This document shows, in pieces, positions 9,087 through 19,008 of a stretch of 64,000 nucleotides of DNA (positions are counted from its first letter, which is position 1; each line of letters opens with the position of its first letter). Position numbers and translations under genes: made by a program. The notes beneath the pieces were generated by a model. It made no database searches and was not told where the DNA came from. It saw nothing but the letters and a program-made list of their open reading frames with translations. The stretch is taken from the NCBI RefSeq assembly GCF_001684335.1, contig NZ_LOIC01000094.1, forward strand, positions 1-64,000. The letters are read 5' to 3'. This stretch comes from Photorhabdus namnaonensis (lineage in GTDB: Bacteria; Pseudomonadota; Gammaproteobacteria; Enterobacterales; Enterobacteriaceae).

Positions 9087-10172
9087 ATGGTAGATGCTTA
9101 TTTTGAATTATTGAACACTTCAATGACACAACATATTGCTTTGGATGGAAAAAAAGCAAATCTTGTCTGTCTTTCCAATACTTCGGGTTTTTCCGTTGTG
9201 TTGATGGATATTGGCGCATCTTGGCTGAGTTGCCGTGTACCTTTAAATAGGGAGAAAAGAGAAGTTTTACTAGGTGTTGCCACTTTACAAGACTTTTATA
9301 AACAGACCAGCTATTTAGGTGCTACTGTGGGACGATACGCTAACCGTATTGCAAATGGATGTTTTAATCTTGATGGTAAAACTTATCAATTACATGTCAA
9401 TCAGGCGGGAAATTGTTTGCACGGTGGGATTGAGGGTTTTGATAAGCGACGTTGGATAATCACTGCAAGAGATGCCTATTCAGTGAGTTTTACATTACAG
9501 TCACCAGATGGTGATCAGGGTTTTCCTGGTAATGTTGTTGTGACCGTTCGTTACATATTAACCAATGATAATCACATAATCGTGGATTATTTAGCCCATA
9601 CAGATGCTGCGACGCCCATTAATTTGACTAATCACGCTTATTTTAATTTGTTGGGGGCGGACTCTGGAAAAACATGTTTATCGCATCGCCTAGAGGTGAA
9701 AAGCGACGACTATTTACCGATCGATGAATATGGTATTCCGTTGGGCCAACTGGCTTCGGTTAATAATACGGGTTTTGATTTTCGAAAACCTAAAGTAATT
9801 AACGGTCACTTTATGCTGGATAAACAGCAACAGATTGTGAATGGATACGATCATTCATTTTGGTTGCAAGCCGCTCGTTTGAATTCGGATTATGCAATTT
9901 CAATTACTTCCCCCGATGAAGCAATCACAATGAAAATCTTCACCACAAAACCGGCTGTGCAGTTTTACTCGGGAAATTGGTTAAGTGGAACGCCTAGCCG
10001 TAATGGTGGGTGGTATGAGAACTATGCGGGAGTGGCATTTGAGCCACAATTTTTACCGGATTCTCCCAATCATCCTGAATGGGAGCAAGAGAGCTGCATA
10101 CTTCGTCCTAACCAACGCTATAAGCACCGTACTTGCTATCAATTCGAGATTCACAATATTGGTTCAATATAA
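9087..10172 (+). CDS. galM: Galactose mutarotase (aldose 1-epimerase)
   Basis: Interconverts beta- and alpha-galactose, supplying the alpha form to GalK. The galactose mutarotase fold is shown by GRYANRIANG and LHGGIEGFDKR in the N-terminal half. The catalytic acid His lies in LTNHAYFNLLG and the catalytic base Glu in GVAFEPQFLPDSPNHP. 361 residues from ATG 9087, which overlaps nothing and has a weak AGG upstream. An alternative ATG at 9123 (349 residues) is closer to the E. coli length of 346 but lacks a ribosome site. Last gene of the gal operon. Confidence 0.94.
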   Translation: MVDAYFELLNTSMTQHIALDGKKANLVCLSNTSGFSVVLMDIGASWLSCRVPLNREKREVLLGVATLQDFYKQTSYLGATVGRYANRIANGCFNLDGKTYQLHVNQAGNCLHGGIEGFDKRRWIITARDAYSVSFTLQSPDGDQGFPGNVVVTVRYILTNDNHIIVDYLAHTDAATPINLTNHAYFNLLGADSGKTCLSHRLEVKSDDYLPIDEYGIPLGQLASVNNTGFDFRKPKVINGHFMLDKQQQIVNGYDHSFWLQAARLNSDYAISITSPDEAITMKIFTTKPAVQFYSGNWLSGTPSRNGGWYENYAGVAFEPQFLPDSPNHPEWEQESCILRPNQRYKHRTCYQFEIHNIGSI

Positions 10173-10264
10173 TTGTGGCTAAATTGATGCACATTCAACG
10201 GACATTAGTCTGACGAGCGTTGGGGTAAATATCATCGGTTCTTTCTCTACGTTCATAACGGACT

Positions 10265-10293
10265 GGAAGAGGGAGAAAAAATTGCCTTCTTCC
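10265..10293 (+). terminator. Possible hairpin after galM
   Basis: GGAAGA at 10265-10270 pairs with TCTTCC at 10288-10293 between convergent galM and satP. The stem is only six base pairs and there is no T-run on the plus strand, so this is a weak call. Confidence 0.25.
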
Positions 10294-10306
10294 AACCCGC
10301 AGTTTA

Positions 10307-10876
10307 TTACGGTTTTATCTCGCCAATAGGTAGAATAGTGCGTCCATATTGTTCATTCAGCACTTCCGCCATTGCCAGATAAATTGCGCTGGCGCCACAA
10401 ATTATCCCTTCATAACCGGCAATTGTCAGAAGAGTGGTATTTCCGGTAAAGTTGCCAATCGCTAACAGAGCGAACAACAGAGTCAGGCCGCCAAAGATAA
10501 ACTGTAGCACGCGGTTAGCCTTGAAGGTGCCAAAGAACATAAACAGGGTAAACATACCCCACAGGCCAAGATATACCGCTAAATATTGGCTGCTGGTGGC
10601 TTCCGCCAGTCCCATTTTGGGAAGAAATAATAATCCAACCAGACTGAGCCAAAATAACCCATAAGAGGTGAAAGCAGTTGCGGCAAAGGTATTGCCTTTC
10701 TTATATTCAAAAAGTCCTGCCAGTACTTGGGCCAGGCCGCCGTAGAAAATGCCCATACTCAGGATAACGGATGCCAGTGGAAAAAAACCTGCGTTATGCA
10801 GATTCAGAAGAATGGTTGTCATGCCGAAGCCCATCAAACCTAAGGGGCCGGGATTAGCCAATTGATTCGCGCTCAT
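10307..10876 (-). CDS. satP: Succinate-acetate:proton symporter SatP (YaaH)
   Basis: Inner-membrane acetate/succinate transporter of the AceTr family with six predicted helices. The family signature [21 protein letters not shown] is near residues 8-28 (acetate channel motif NPAPLGL-type), followed by [24 protein letters not shown]. 189 residues against 188 in E. coli. An AGAGGA ribosome site lies 4 bases before the ATG. It is divergent from dnaK, as in E. coli, so this marks the return to the conserved block after the inserted segment. Confidence 0.95.
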   Translation of the reverse strand: MSANQLANPGPLGLMGFGMTTILLNLHNAGFFPLASVILSMGIFYGGLAQVLAGLFEYKKGNTFAATAFTSYGLFWLSLVGLLFLPKMGLAEATSSQYLAVYLGLWGMFTLFMFFGTFKANRVLQFIFGGLTLLFALLAIGNFTGNTTLLTIAGYEGIICGASAIYLAMAEVLNEQYGRTILPIGEIKP

Positions 10877-11188
10877 AAGTCCTCTGAAAGAAAATCATAA
10901 AAGTCATAAATAGCAAAGGTGGCGAATCATAATGATCTGTCAGCAAGGAAACAATGACCTTTGAAATAATAAAAAGGTTTTTTTTCACATCCCCCCTTGA
11001 TGATAGTTTTAACGACCCCATCTTATAATCAACCGCAGTTGCTAATCGCTGTCCTATACAGCCGGTATATATAAGCAAAAGTGAGGAATCGCGTAGAGGC
11101 ATAAAAATGGGTGCCATTGAAAAGCAGAAAGTTATCCTCATATTGATTAGCAACTTGATTGATTACGAATTTCTTTGGAGGCGTTTAG
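10877..11188. other. satP-dnaK divergent intergenic region
   Basis: 312 bases carrying the heat-shock promoter described separately and the dnaK leader (about 165 bases), with GGAGG just before the dnaK ATG. A satP promoter must also lie here, but I could not identify it. No additional gene is seen. Confidence 0.6.
10996..11023 (+). promoter_or_regulatory. Sigma-32 heat-shock promoter of dnaKJ
   Basis: CTTGATG at 10996-11002 and CCCCATCT at 11016-11023, separated by 13 bases, fit the RpoH consensus (CTTGAAA, 11-16 bases, CCCCATNT) closely. The predicted leader before dnaK is about 160 bases. Confidence 0.9.
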
Positions 11189-13099
11189 ATGGGTAAAATT
11201 ATTGGTATCGACCTGGGAACTACCAACTCTTGTGTAGCTATTATGGATGGCACGACAGCTCGTGTGCTGGAGAACAGCGAAGGCGATCGCACAACCCCTT
11301 CCATCATTGCTTATACCCAGGATGGTGAAACTCTGGTTGGTCAACCGGCTAAACGTCAGGCTGTTACTAACCCGCAAAATACGTTGTTTGCTATTAAGCG
11401 TCTGATTGGACGTCGTTTCCAAGACGAAGAAGCGCAACGCGACGTAGCTATCATGCCATACAAAATTATTGCGGCGGATAATGGCGACGCATGGCTGGAA
11501 GTGAAAGACCAGAAAATGGCTCCTCCTCAGGTTTCCGCTGAAGTTTTGAAGAAAATGAAGAAAACAGCGGAAGATTATCTGGGTGAGCCAGTTACTGAAG
11601 CGGTAATCACTGTACCTGCATATTTTAACGATGCTCAGCGTCAAGCAACCAAAGACGCGGGCCGTATCGCAGGTCTGGAAGTAAAACGTATTATCAACGA
11701 ACCAACCGCTGCTGCACTGGCTTATGGCTTGGACAGAGAAGTGGGTAACCGTACTATCGCGGTTTATGACCTCGGTGGTGGTACTTTCGATATCTCTATT
11801 ATCGAAATCGATGAAGTTGACGGCGAAAAAACCTATGAAGTGCTGGCGACCAACGGTGATACCCACTTGGGCGGTGAAGATTTCGACAGTCGTATGATCA
11901 ACTACTTGGTTGACGAATTTAAGAAAGATCAGGGCATTGATCTGCGTAACGACCCACTGGCGATGCAACGTCTGAAAGAAGCGGCGGAAAAAGCCAAAAT
12001 TGAGCTCTCTTCCGCACAGCAGACCGATGTTAACCTGCCATATATCACCGCGGATGCGACTGGTCCTAAGCACATGAATATCAAAGTGACCCGTGCGAAG
12101 CTGGAATCATTGGTGGAAGAGCTGGTTAAACGTTCTATGGAGCCTGTACGAGTTGCATTGCAAGATGCCGGCTTGTCAGTTTCTGATGTGAACGATGTCA
12201 TTCTGGTGGGTGGTCAGACCCGTATGCCAATGGTACAGAAAGTCGTCGCTGACTTCTTCGGTAAAGAGCCACGTAAAGATGTGAACCCTGACGAAGCGGT
12301 AGCAATGGGAGCTGCGGTACAGGGCGGTGTTTTGGCCGGTGATGTGAAAGATGTATTGTTGCTGGATGTTACACCATTGTCTCTGGGTATCGAAACAATG
12401 GGTGGCGTAATGACTTCCCTCATTACGAAAAACACCACGATCCCAACCAAACACAGCCAAGTGTTCTCTACGGCGGAAGATAATCAATCTGCGGTAACTA
12501 TCCATGTATTGCAGGGTGAGCGTAAACGTGCCGGCGATAACAAATCTCTGGGCCAGTTCAATTTGGATGGGATTCAGGCAGCGCCTCGTGGTATGCCTCA
12601 GATTGAAGTGACTTTTGATATCGATGCTGATGGTATTCTGCATGTATCTGCTAAAGACAAAAATAGTGGCCGCGAACAGCAGATCACTATCAAGGCTTCT
12701 TCCGGTTTGAATGAAGAAGAAATTCAACGGATGGTTCGTGATGCAGAAGCGAACGCGGAGTCTGATCGTAAGTTTGAAGAGTTGGTACAGGTCCGTAATC
12801 AGGCAGATCAACTGGTTCACGGCACGCGTAAGCAAGTAGAAGAAGCCGGTGACAAACTGCCGGCAGAAGATAAAACCGCGATTGAAGGCGCTGTGGCTGA
12901 GTTGGAAAAAGTTGCTAAAGGCGAAGACAAAGCGGATATCGAAGCGAAAATTCAGGCTTTGGTTCAGGCTTCCGCTAAGTTGTTGGAAATTGCCCAGCAG
13001 CAGGCACAAGCTGGTGCGACTGCAGACGCTGGCGACAGTGCGAAGAAAGATGACGACGTTGTAGACGCTGAATTCGAAGAAGTTAAAGATAAAAAATAA
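11189..13099 (+). CDS. dnaK: Chaperone DnaK (Hsp70)
   Basis: Main cytosolic Hsp70, which folds nascent and stressed proteins with DnaJ and GrpE and controls sigma-32 turnover. 636 residues against 638 in E. coli. The nucleotide-binding domain starts [20 protein letters not shown] and contains the phosphate loop [15 protein letters not shown] and [11 protein letters not shown]. The interdomain linker [14 protein letters not shown] leads into the substrate-binding domain, and the lid ends in the conserved acidic EEVKDKK tail. GGAGG lies upstream of the ATG. Transcribed from the sigma-32 promoter, with dnaJ 108 bases downstream. Confidence 0.99.
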   Translation: MGKIIGIDLGTTNSCVAIMDGTTARVLENSEGDRTTPSIIAYTQDGETLVGQPAKRQAVTNPQNTLFAIKRLIGRRFQDEEAQRDVAIMPYKIIAADNGDAWLEVKDQKMAPPQVSAEVLKKMKKTAEDYLGEPVTEAVITVPAYFNDAQRQATKDAGRIAGLEVKRIINEPTAAALAYGLDREVGNRTIAVYDLGGGTFDISIIEIDEVDGEKTYEVLATNGDTHLGGEDFDSRMINYLVDEFKKDQGIDLRNDPLAMQRLKEAAEKAKIELSSAQQTDVNLPYITADATGPKHMNIKVTRAKLESLVEELVKRSMEPVRVALQDAGLSVSDVNDVILVGGQTRMPMVQKVVADFFGKEPRKDVNPDEAVAMGAAVQGGVLAGDVKDVLLLDVTPLSLGIETMGGVMTSLITKNTTIPTKHSQVFSTAEDNQSAVTIHVLQGERKRAGDNKSLGQFNLDGIQAAPRGMPQIEVTFDIDADGILHVSAKDKNSGREQQITIKASSGLNEEEIQRMVRDAEANAESDRKFEELVQVRNQADQLVHGTRKQVEEAGDKLPAEDKTAIEGAVAELEKVAKGEDKADIEAKIQALVQASAKLLEIAQQQAQAGATADAGDSAKKDDDVVDAEFEEVKDKK

Positions 13100-13150
13100 T
13101 TGCCCTTAGCGGGCGTGGCGATAGTTATGACAATTGTTGCTGATTAACCG

Positions 13151-13182
13151 GCACGGGCGTTGAGGGAACTCTGCGCCCGTGC
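13151..13182 (+). promoter_or_regulatory. Hairpin between dnaK and dnaJ
   Basis: Nine-base GC-rich stem (GCACGGGCG at 13151-13159 with 13174-13182) and a 14-base loop, with no T-run after it. It is better explained as an mRNA processing/stability or partial attenuation element that lowers dnaJ relative to dnaK than as a full terminator. Confidence 0.55.
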
Positions 13183-13207
13183 GCGTATGTTAAGGGTAAA
13201 ATAAGAG

Positions 13208-14329
13208 ATGGCAAAGAGAGACTGTTACGAAGTTTTGGGTGTTTCCAAAACAGCGGACGAAAAAGAGATTAAAAAAGCCTATAAGCGGCTGGCAATGAAA
13301 TATCACCCTGATCGTAATCAGGGCGATAAAGATGCGGAAAGCAAATTCAAAGAAGTTAAAGAAGCCTATGAAATTCTGACGGATGATCAGAAACGAGCTG
13401 CTTATGACCAATATGGCCATGCTGCTTTTGAACAGGGAGGCATGGGTAGCGGCGGCGGCGCTGATTTTAGTGATATCTTTGGTGATGTTTTCGGTGATAT
13501 CTTCGGCGGTGGTCGTCGTCAGCAGCGTCCAAGTCGCGGGGCTGATTTGCGTTACAGCATGGAGTTGACGCTGGAAGAAGCGGTTCGTGGTGTGACCAAA
13601 GAGATCCGCATCCCGACATTGGAAACCTGTGATACCTGTCATGGCAGCGGTGCTAAAGCAGGAACCAGCCCTGTAACCTGCTCAACCTGTAAAGGTGCTG
13701 GTCAGGTTCACATGCGTCAGGGATTTTTCACCGTTCAGCAACCTTGTCCACACTGTCATGGCCGTGGTCAGATCATTAAGGATTCTTGCCATAAATGTCA
13801 TGGTCATGGGCGAGTTGAAAGATACAAAACCCTGTCTGTTAAGATCCCGGCGGGTGTTGATACCGGCGATCGCATTCGTTTGAGTGGTGAGGGTGAAGCA
13901 GGAGCAAAAGGCGCACCGGCAGGTGATCTGTATGTTCAGGTACAGGTAAAATCGCACCATATTTTTGAGCGTCAAGAAAGTAATCTCTATTGTGAAGTGC
14001 CGGTTAACTTTGCAATGGCGGCACTGGGCGGAGAAATCGAAGTACCAACCCTTGATGGCCGTGTGAAACTGAAAATACCTGCGGAAACTCAGACAGGTAA
14101 AATGTTCCGCATGAAAGGCAAAGGCGTTAAATCTGTCCGTGGTGGCGCTCAGGGTGATTTACTGTGCCGGGTAGTGGTAGAAACGCCGGTTAAATTGAAT
14201 GAAAGACAGAAAGAATTACTGCGCGAATTGGGTGAATCTTTCGGCGGTACTGGCGAAGAAACGAATAGCCCGCGTTCTAAAAGTTTCTTCGATGGCGTAA
14301 AGAAGTTCTTTGATGATTTGACCAAGTAA
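13208..14329 (+). CDS. dnaJ: Co-chaperone DnaJ (Hsp40)
   Basis: Stimulates DnaK ATPase and delivers substrates. Type I layout: J domain at residues 1-70 with the HPD motif in [11 protein letters not shown], a Gly/Phe-rich linker with repeated [14 protein letters not shown], then four CxxCxGxG zinc motifs ([32 protein letters not shown]), and the C-terminal substrate-binding and dimer region. 373 residues against 376 in E. coli. Cotranscribed with dnaK and ended by a strong terminator. Confidence 0.99.
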   Translation: MAKRDCYEVLGVSKTADEKEIKKAYKRLAMKYHPDRNQGDKDAESKFKEVKEAYEILTDDQKRAAYDQYGHAAFEQGGMGSGGGADFSDIFGDVFGDIFGGGRRQQRPSRGADLRYSMELTLEEAVRGVTKEIRIPTLETCDTCHGSGAKAGTSPVTCSTCKGAGQVHMRQGFFTVQQPCPHCHGRGQIIKDSCHKCHGHGRVERYKTLSVKIPAGVDTGDRIRLSGEGEAGAKGAPAGDLYVQVQVKSHHIFERQESNLYCEVPVNFAMAALGGEIEVPTLDGRVKLKIPAETQTGKMFRMKGKGVKSVRGGAQGDLLCRVVVETPVKLNERQKELLRELGESFGGTGEETNSPRSKSFFDGVKKFFDDLTK

Positions 14330-14387
14330 CAGTCGATATCTCCACATATATAGAGCTGGATTGCTGAATAACGCTCGAATTACTAGT

Positions 14388-14417
14388 AAAAAGTCCTCGT
14401 TTGAATGAGGACTTTTT
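14388..14417. terminator. Intrinsic terminator of dnaKJ
   Basis: 11-bp stem (14388-14398 with 14407-14417), core AGTCCTC/GAGGACT, 8-base loop, with an A-run before and a T-run after. It could work in both directions. Confidence 0.92.
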
Positions 14418-14540
14418 GTCTGAGTTGAGAATTATAAACTGAAAGTCATTTGTGTGAGGAGGCAATTTGAAAGATAACGGGTATAATAATATTAAGGTAG
14501 CGGAATAGCCGCAGCTTGGCATCCCTAAAAAGGGAGAACG

Positions 14541-14717
14541 ATGAGCACTACTGACATGACTATTGCTGAACTCGAAAAAATCCACGCTGAAATAGCAAAA
14601 TTAATGGCGGAAACGACAAAGATAAATCGTGAGGCGGCATGGTATCCGATTATTGTTGCTTCTAGTCTTATTGGTGCGGTAGCTACCATCACAACTCTAT
14701 TGCTTAAATTTATTTAA
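14541..14717 (+). CDS. Small single-pass membrane protein, 58 residues
   Basis: Short gene between dnaJ and nhaA. AGGGAGA lies 4 bases before its ATG. The protein begins MSTTDMTIAELEKIHAEIAK, a charged amphipathic helix likely to form a coiled coil, and ends with one hydrophobic segment (WYPIIVASSLIGAVATITTL, residues 34-53) and a LLKFI tail. The layout and codon choice look like a real gene. I recall similar small proteins in related bacteria but cannot name the family. A membrane-anchored helix of this kind could be a regulatory or phage-derived small protein. Function unknown. Confidence 0.6.
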   Translation: MSTTDMTIAELEKIHAEIAKLMAETTKINREAAWYPIIVASSLIGAVATITTLLLKFI

Positions 14718-14766
14718 TTAATTGGCTCTATTGAGGGGATTTGTTCTGGAATACTTATGCGGCTGA

Positions 14767-14895
14767 TCAGCAATTATTCTCCTCCTACTACAGGAAATCT
14801 CATTAATCTATATCGCAACACAGTTAACACTATTAGAAGATGATTTAAACCGCATTTTGGCTAAGATGCGGGAAATTGGTGCTAATGTAAGATAA
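14767..14895 (+). pseudogene. Possible gene remnant, no start codon
   Basis: Open frame after a TGA at 14764-14766 encoding LLLLQEISLIYIATQLTLLE and then DDLNRILAKMREIGANVR before TAA. The amphipathic, charged composition looks protein-like, but there is no ATG/GTG/TTG with a ribosome site. It could be the end of a frameshifted gene, perhaps paired with the small membrane protein just upstream. Confidence 0.3.
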
Positions 14896-15063
14896 ATAGG
14901 GTCTCTCCATTTAACGATTTCCTCTGATTGATAATCTATTTTATTGAGATGTAGATCATCAATAGATCGGTTATAGCGAATTATTCTGGTTATAAAATCG
15001 ATTTTTTTCGAAACCATCGCTAGAGTACCATTTAAGTCCGATCAATTTCAGAGGTTAATCATC

Positions 15064-16230
15064 GTGACAGCAATTATTCGTCAATTCCTGAAATTAGAAG
15101 CGGCTGGAGGGCTCCTTCTTATCATCGCTGCCATTATTGCGCTGATGATGGCAAATTCACCATTACAGGGCACTTATCAGCAATTTCTCAATCTTCCGGT
15201 AGTAATGCAATTCGCTGCATTGGAGATCAATAAGCCCTTATTGTTGTGGATTAATGATGGCTTAATGGCGGTCTTCTTTTTGATTGTTGGTCTGGAAGTC
15301 AAACGGGAACTTCTGGAAGGTTCTTTGGCAGGGCGTGATAAGGCAGTATTTCCGGTAATAGCGGCGATAGGTGGTATGGTCGCTCCGGCATTGATATATC
15401 TGCTATTTAATGGCGATGATGAATTTATCCGTCAGGGGTGGGCTATTCCTGCGGCAACTGATATTGCTTTTGCCTTGGGTGTGATGGCGCTATTGTCTAA
15501 ACGAGTACCAACAGAACTCAAGGTTTTCTTGTTGGCGCTAGCGATTATTGATGATCTGGGCGTTATCGTGATTATCGCTCTGTTTTATACCAAAACAGTC
15601 TCCCTTGTGGCGCTTGGATTATCAGTAGCAATGACGGCTTTGCTGGTTTGGATGAATTGGCGTGGTGTCGAAAAAACATCGGCTTATATGGTTATTGGCG
15701 CTATTCTTTGGGTTTGCATCCTAAAATCGGGTGTTCATGCAACACTGGCTGGGGTTATCGTTGGTTTTCTGATCCCTCTGCGTAGCCGGAATGGTCATTC
15801 ACCATCTGAATCACTTGAGCACGGTTTGCATCCTTGGGTGGCGTATCTTATTTTGCCATTATTTGCCTTTGCCAATGCTGGTATCGTCCTGAATGGCGTG
15901 ACGTTAAATGGTTTGACCGATAGATTACCGCTAGGTATTGCTGCCGCTCTGTTTCTTGGTAAACCATTGGGAATTTTTCTGTTTAGCTATATTTCTATTA
16001 AGATCGGATTTGCTAAATTGCCACAGCAGATTAATCTTAAACAGATATTTGCGGTTTCCGTTCTTTGTGGAATCGGTTTTACTATGTCTATCTTTATTTC
16101 AGGATTGGCCTTTGAAGGGGGAGATGAATCTTTCAGTATCTATTCTCGTCTTGGCATTCTGATGGGTTCAACCATCGCTGCGTTTATGGGTTATGGCTTG
16201 TTACGAATGGTCTTACCAAAGAAAAAGTGA
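15064..16230 (+). CDS. nhaA: Na+/H+ antiporter NhaA
   Basis: Inner-membrane electrogenic antiporter that exports Na+ or Li+ in exchange for H+ and is active at alkaline pH. 388 residues from a GTG start, the same length as E. coli NhaA, with twelve predicted helices. The ion-binding aspartate pair sits in [15 protein letters not shown] (E. coli Asp163/Asp164 equivalents), and [20 protein letters not shown] in the N-terminal half is typical. GAGG is about 13 bases before the GTG, rather far. nhaR follows 209 bases downstream as in E. coli. Confidence 0.97.
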   Translation: MTAIIRQFLKLEAAGGLLLIIAAIIALMMANSPLQGTYQQFLNLPVVMQFAALEINKPLLLWINDGLMAVFFLIVGLEVKRELLEGSLAGRDKAVFPVIAAIGGMVAPALIYLLFNGDDEFIRQGWAIPAATDIAFALGVMALLSKRVPTELKVFLLALAIIDDLGVIVIIALFYTKTVSLVALGLSVAMTALLVWMNWRGVEKTSAYMVIGAILWVCILKSGVHATLAGVIVGFLIPLRSRNGHSPSESLEHGLHPWVAYLILPLFAFANAGIVLNGVTLNGLTDRLPLGIAAALFLGKPLGIFLFSYISIKIGFAKLPQQINLKQIFAVSVLCGIGFTMSIFISGLAFEGGDESFSIYSRLGILMGSTIAAFMGYGLLRMVLPKKK

Positions 16231-16301
16231 TGGCAGAGCCGTGGTAAATTCATTAATTTAGCCGGTAGTTTTAGAAAGAATTTCCGAACTGACTCTCATT
16301 T

Positions 16302-16318
16302 TTGTACTCGCGGTACAA
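16302..16318. promoter_or_regulatory. Inverted repeat upstream of nhaR
   Basis: TTGTAC and GTACAA with a 5-base spacer, in the 209-base gap between nhaA and nhaR. It is compatible with a regulator binding site or a small hairpin. I do not know a matching factor. Confidence 0.3.
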
Positions 16319-16439
16319 TAATAAAATGGTATCGCGGATATTTTATGTAGTGGAAAACAGGAAATCGCCGTAAAACGGTAAATTAGAGATGTATGGCTAG
16401 GTAGTCTGTTAGACGAAAGCGATACACAAGGAAAAATAT

Positions 16440-17354
16440 ATGCGGGTGTCACATCTGAATTTTAATCATCTCTATTATTTCTGGCATGTTTGCAAGGAAG
16501 GATCTGTGGTTGGGGCGGCAGAGGCGCTTTATCTAACACCTCAGACGATCACCGGACAGATAAAGGCGCTGGAGGAGCGTCTGGGAGGAAAACTGTTCAA
16601 ACGTCAAGGTCGGGGTTTAGTACCATCAGAGTTAGGGCAGCTTATCTTCCGTTATGCGGATAAGATGTTTATGCTGAGCCAGGAGATGTTGGATATCGTT
16701 AATTACAGCCGTGAATCTAACCTTTTATTTGATGTTGGTGTGGCTGACGCATTATCCAAACGTCTGGTAAGCCAAGTATTAAAAACGGCGGTTGTGGAAC
16801 ATGAACAGATCCATCTACGTTGTTTTGAATCCACTCATGAATTGCTGTTGGAACAGCTCAGCCAGCACAAACTCGATATGATATTGTCCGATTGTCCGGT
16901 GGACTCTTCCCAGCAGGAAGGGCTATTCTCAGTAAAACTGGGTGAATGTAATGTGAGTTTTTTCTGCCGACAACCTATCCCGGAAAAACCTTTCCCGGAA
17001 TGTTTGGAAGAACGTCGCTTATTGGTTCCAGGACGCCGCTCTATGTTGGGGCGTAAATTGTTGACTTGGATACGTAATAAAAATCTTCAGGTTGAAGTAT
17101 TGGGTGAATTTGATGATGCCGCGTTAATGAAAGCGTTTGGTATGTATCATAATGCGATTTTTGTCGCGCCATCTTTGTATACCAATGATATTTTTGCAGA
17201 TAATGATATTGCTGAAATTGGTCGGTTGGATGCGGTACAAGAAGAGTATTATGTGATTTTTGCTGAACGAATGATTCAACACCCGGCTGTTCAAAGGGTA
17301 TGTAATAAAGATTTTTCTGCGTTGTTTAATGTGCCACCTAAGAAGCGCGCTTAA
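16440..17354 (+). CDS. nhaR: LysR-type regulator NhaR
   Basis: Na+-responsive activator of nhaA, also known in E. coli to control pgaABCD and osmC. The N-terminal winged helix-turn-helix includes [20 protein letters not shown], near residues 24-43. The C-terminal effector domain closely follows E. coli NhaR ([43 protein letters not shown]). 304 residues against 301. AAGGAAA lies before the ATG. The C-terminal tail (NVPPKKRA) differs from E. coli. Confidence 0.96.
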   Translation: MRVSHLNFNHLYYFWHVCKEGSVVGAAEALYLTPQTITGQIKALEERLGGKLFKRQGRGLVPSELGQLIFRYADKMFMLSQEMLDIVNYSRESNLLFDVGVADALSKRLVSQVLKTAVVEHEQIHLRCFESTHELLLEQLSQHKLDMILSDCPVDSSQQEGLFSVKLGECNVSFFCRQPIPEKPFPECLEERRLLVPGRRSMLGRKLLTWIRNKNLQVEVLGEFDDAALMKAFGMYHNAIFVAPSLYTNDIFADNDIAEIGRLDAVQEEYYVIFAERMIQHPAVQRVCNKDFSALFNVPPKKRA

Positions 17355-17383
17355 AAAATAATTGATAATAACTGCAAACACAA

Positions 17384-17407
17384 AAAAACCGGCGCAGGCC
17401 GGTTTTT
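17384..17407. terminator. Bidirectional terminator between nhaR and rpsT
   Basis: 10-bp stem (17384-17393 with 17398-17407, core CCGGC/GCCGG), 4-base loop, flanked by A- and T-runs. It serves convergent nhaR and rpsT. Confidence 0.93.
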
Positions 17408-17425
17408 CAGTAATTCAAACGCAAA

Positions 17426-17689
17426 TTATTGCATTGCGTTGATTTGAGCCGTCAGATTAGATTTATGACGTGCTGCTTTGTTTTTGTGGATCAGACCTTT
17501 ACAGGCGTGACGATCGACAATAGGTTGCATGTCATTAAATGCTTTCTGTGCAGCTTCTTTATCGCCAGTAGCGATAGCAGCATATACCTTCTTGATGAAG
17601 GTACGCACCATAGAACGACGGCTAGCGTTGTGCTGACGACGTTTTTCAGACTGTATGGCGCGTTTCTTAGCTGATTTGATATTAGCCAA
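17426..17689 (-). CDS. rpsT: Small ribosomal subunit protein bS20
   Basis: 87-residue basic protein of the 30S subunit that binds 16S rRNA early in assembly ([20 protein letters not shown] at the start). It begins with TTG (UUG in mRNA) preceded by a GGGAG site, the same arrangement as in E. coli, where the UUG start supports autogenous translational control. The leader sequence right before the start is also very E. coli-like. Transcribed divergently from ribF. Confidence 0.98.
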   Translation of the reverse strand: MANIKSAKKRAIQSEKRRQHNASRRSMVRTFIKKVYAAIATGDKEAAQKAFNDMQPIVDRHACKGLIHKNKAARHKSNLTAQINAMQ

Positions 17690-18039
17690 GGTCCAACTCC
17701 CAAATATATTCTATCGAGGACAATTCAAAGGCCGAGGAATATGCCTGTTCAACCTTCTTTTGTCAATGGATTTGTGCAAATAAGCGCCGTTGTACCGCGG
17801 CAACTTGTTTCGTTGTGATGGCGCAGGATTTTATCAGCTTACTTAGCGGGAATACAGTCTTTCACAATAAAAATCTCATTGAATAGTCCAGATAGAAATA
17901 AAATGAATATTTTTCGGGATTCCTGCTCGTTTTTGTTGTATGAATCAGGGCTATTGATTTAAATCATCTTATGATGGTGGGTTAACCTTGAGCTTTGTAC
18001 AAGGTATAATTTGGCAATTTCCAGGGTATTGAGCCAGCT
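17690..18039. other. rpsT-ribF divergent intergenic region
   Basis: 350 bases holding the rpsT leader and promoters (minus strand) and the ribF promoter (plus strand). A TTTAAATCATCTTATGAT stretch near 17958-17975 is AT-rich and could lie in the ribF promoter. I see no additional gene. Confidence 0.5.
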
Positions 18040-18984
18040 ATGGAGCTAATTCGCGGTATACGTAATATCCGAACATGTCACCGCGGTTGCGTGTTGACGA
18101 TTGGTAATTTTGATGGCGTCCACAGGGGGCATCAGGCACTACTGAAACACTTAAAACACGAAGGGCAGCGTCTGGGATTACCAGTAATGGTCATGATTTT
18201 TGAGCCACAACCCTTGGAGTTTTTTGCTAAGGGCAATGCTCCTGCGCGTCTGACAAGATTGAGGGATAAGGCCAAATATCTCGCCCAATGTGGCGTGGAT
18301 TATTTATTATGCGTGAAATTTGACAGGAATTTTGCGGCAAATACGCCAGAAGCTTTTGTTTCACGGTTGCTGGTGGAAAAATTGGGTGTTAAGTTTCTCG
18401 CTGTAGGAGATGATTTTCGTTTTGGTCAAGCTCGCAGTGGTGATTTTGCCTTTTTGCAGCGAGCCGGTGAAACATACGGCTTTGATGTGACCAACAGTGA
18501 AAGTTTTTGTAATAATGGTTTGCGGATCAGCAGCACAGCTATTCGTCAAGCACTGCAAAATGATGATTTGGTATTAGCCGAAACATTATTAGGGCATCCA
18601 TATAGCATTTGTGGCCGGGTCGTTCACGGTAAACGACTAGGGAGCGCTATTGGTTTTCCAACAGCGAATTTGCCGTTAAAACGATTAGTGGTTCCTGTGC
18701 AAGGTGTTTATGTTGTTGAAGTCTATGGTTTAGGAGACAAGCCTTTGCCGGGTGTTGCCAATATTGGTACACGCCCAACAGTTTCTGGTCAGGGTCAACA
18801 ACTTGAAGTACATCTAATTGATACCCAAATGGATCTCTATGGGCGTTATATTGATGTGGTGTTACGCAAAAAATTGCGTAATGAGCAGCGGTTTGCTTCC
18901 CTTGACGCACTCAAGCAGCAAATTGCTAATGATTTGGTCGCTGCGAAGGAATTTTTTAAACAGCGACTTGTGTCATGTATCTAG
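18040..18984 (+). CDS. ribF: Bifunctional riboflavin kinase / FAD synthetase
   Basis: Phosphorylates riboflavin to FMN and adenylates FMN to FAD. The N-terminal nucleotidyltransferase domain has CVLTIGNFDGVHRGHQALL near residues 19-37 and the ISSTAIRQAL segment. The C-terminal riboflavin kinase domain has GKRLGSAIGFPTANLPL and GVANIGTRPTV. 314 residues against 313 in E. coli. It heads the conserved ribF-ileS-lspA-fkpB-ispH cluster, with ileS starting 24 bases later. Confidence 0.97.
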   Translation: MELIRGIRNIRTCHRGCVLTIGNFDGVHRGHQALLKHLKHEGQRLGLPVMVMIFEPQPLEFFAKGNAPARLTRLRDKAKYLAQCGVDYLLCVKFDRNFAANTPEAFVSRLLVEKLGVKFLAVGDDFRFGQARSGDFAFLQRAGETYGFDVTNSESFCNNGLRISSTAIRQALQNDDLVLAETLLGHPYSICGRVVHGKRLGSAIGFPTANLPLKRLVVPVQGVYVVEVYGLGDKPLPGVANIGTRPTVSGQGQQLEVHLIDTQMDLYGRYIDVVLRKKLRNEQRFASLDALKQQIANDLVAAKEFFKQRLVSCI

Positions 18985-19008
18985 CGGAAAATTGGAATTG
19001 AGAATCGA

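Noticed and set aside
10854-11153. 99-codon minus-strand ORF covering the dnaK promoter
   Set aside because: It covers the sigma-32 promoter and overlaps the satP start; no ribosome site.
11147-12073. Long antisense ORF (308 codons) opposite dnaK, and another at 12176-13009
   Set aside because: They lie wholly opposite dnaK, a strongly codon-biased gene in which reverse-frame open stretches are common. There is no ribosome site and the composition is unlike a protein (Phe/Arg/Cys/His-rich).
14808-15017. 69-codon minus-strand ORF upstream of nhaA
   Set aside because: No ribosome site and overlaps the plus-strand remnant; unremarkable composition.
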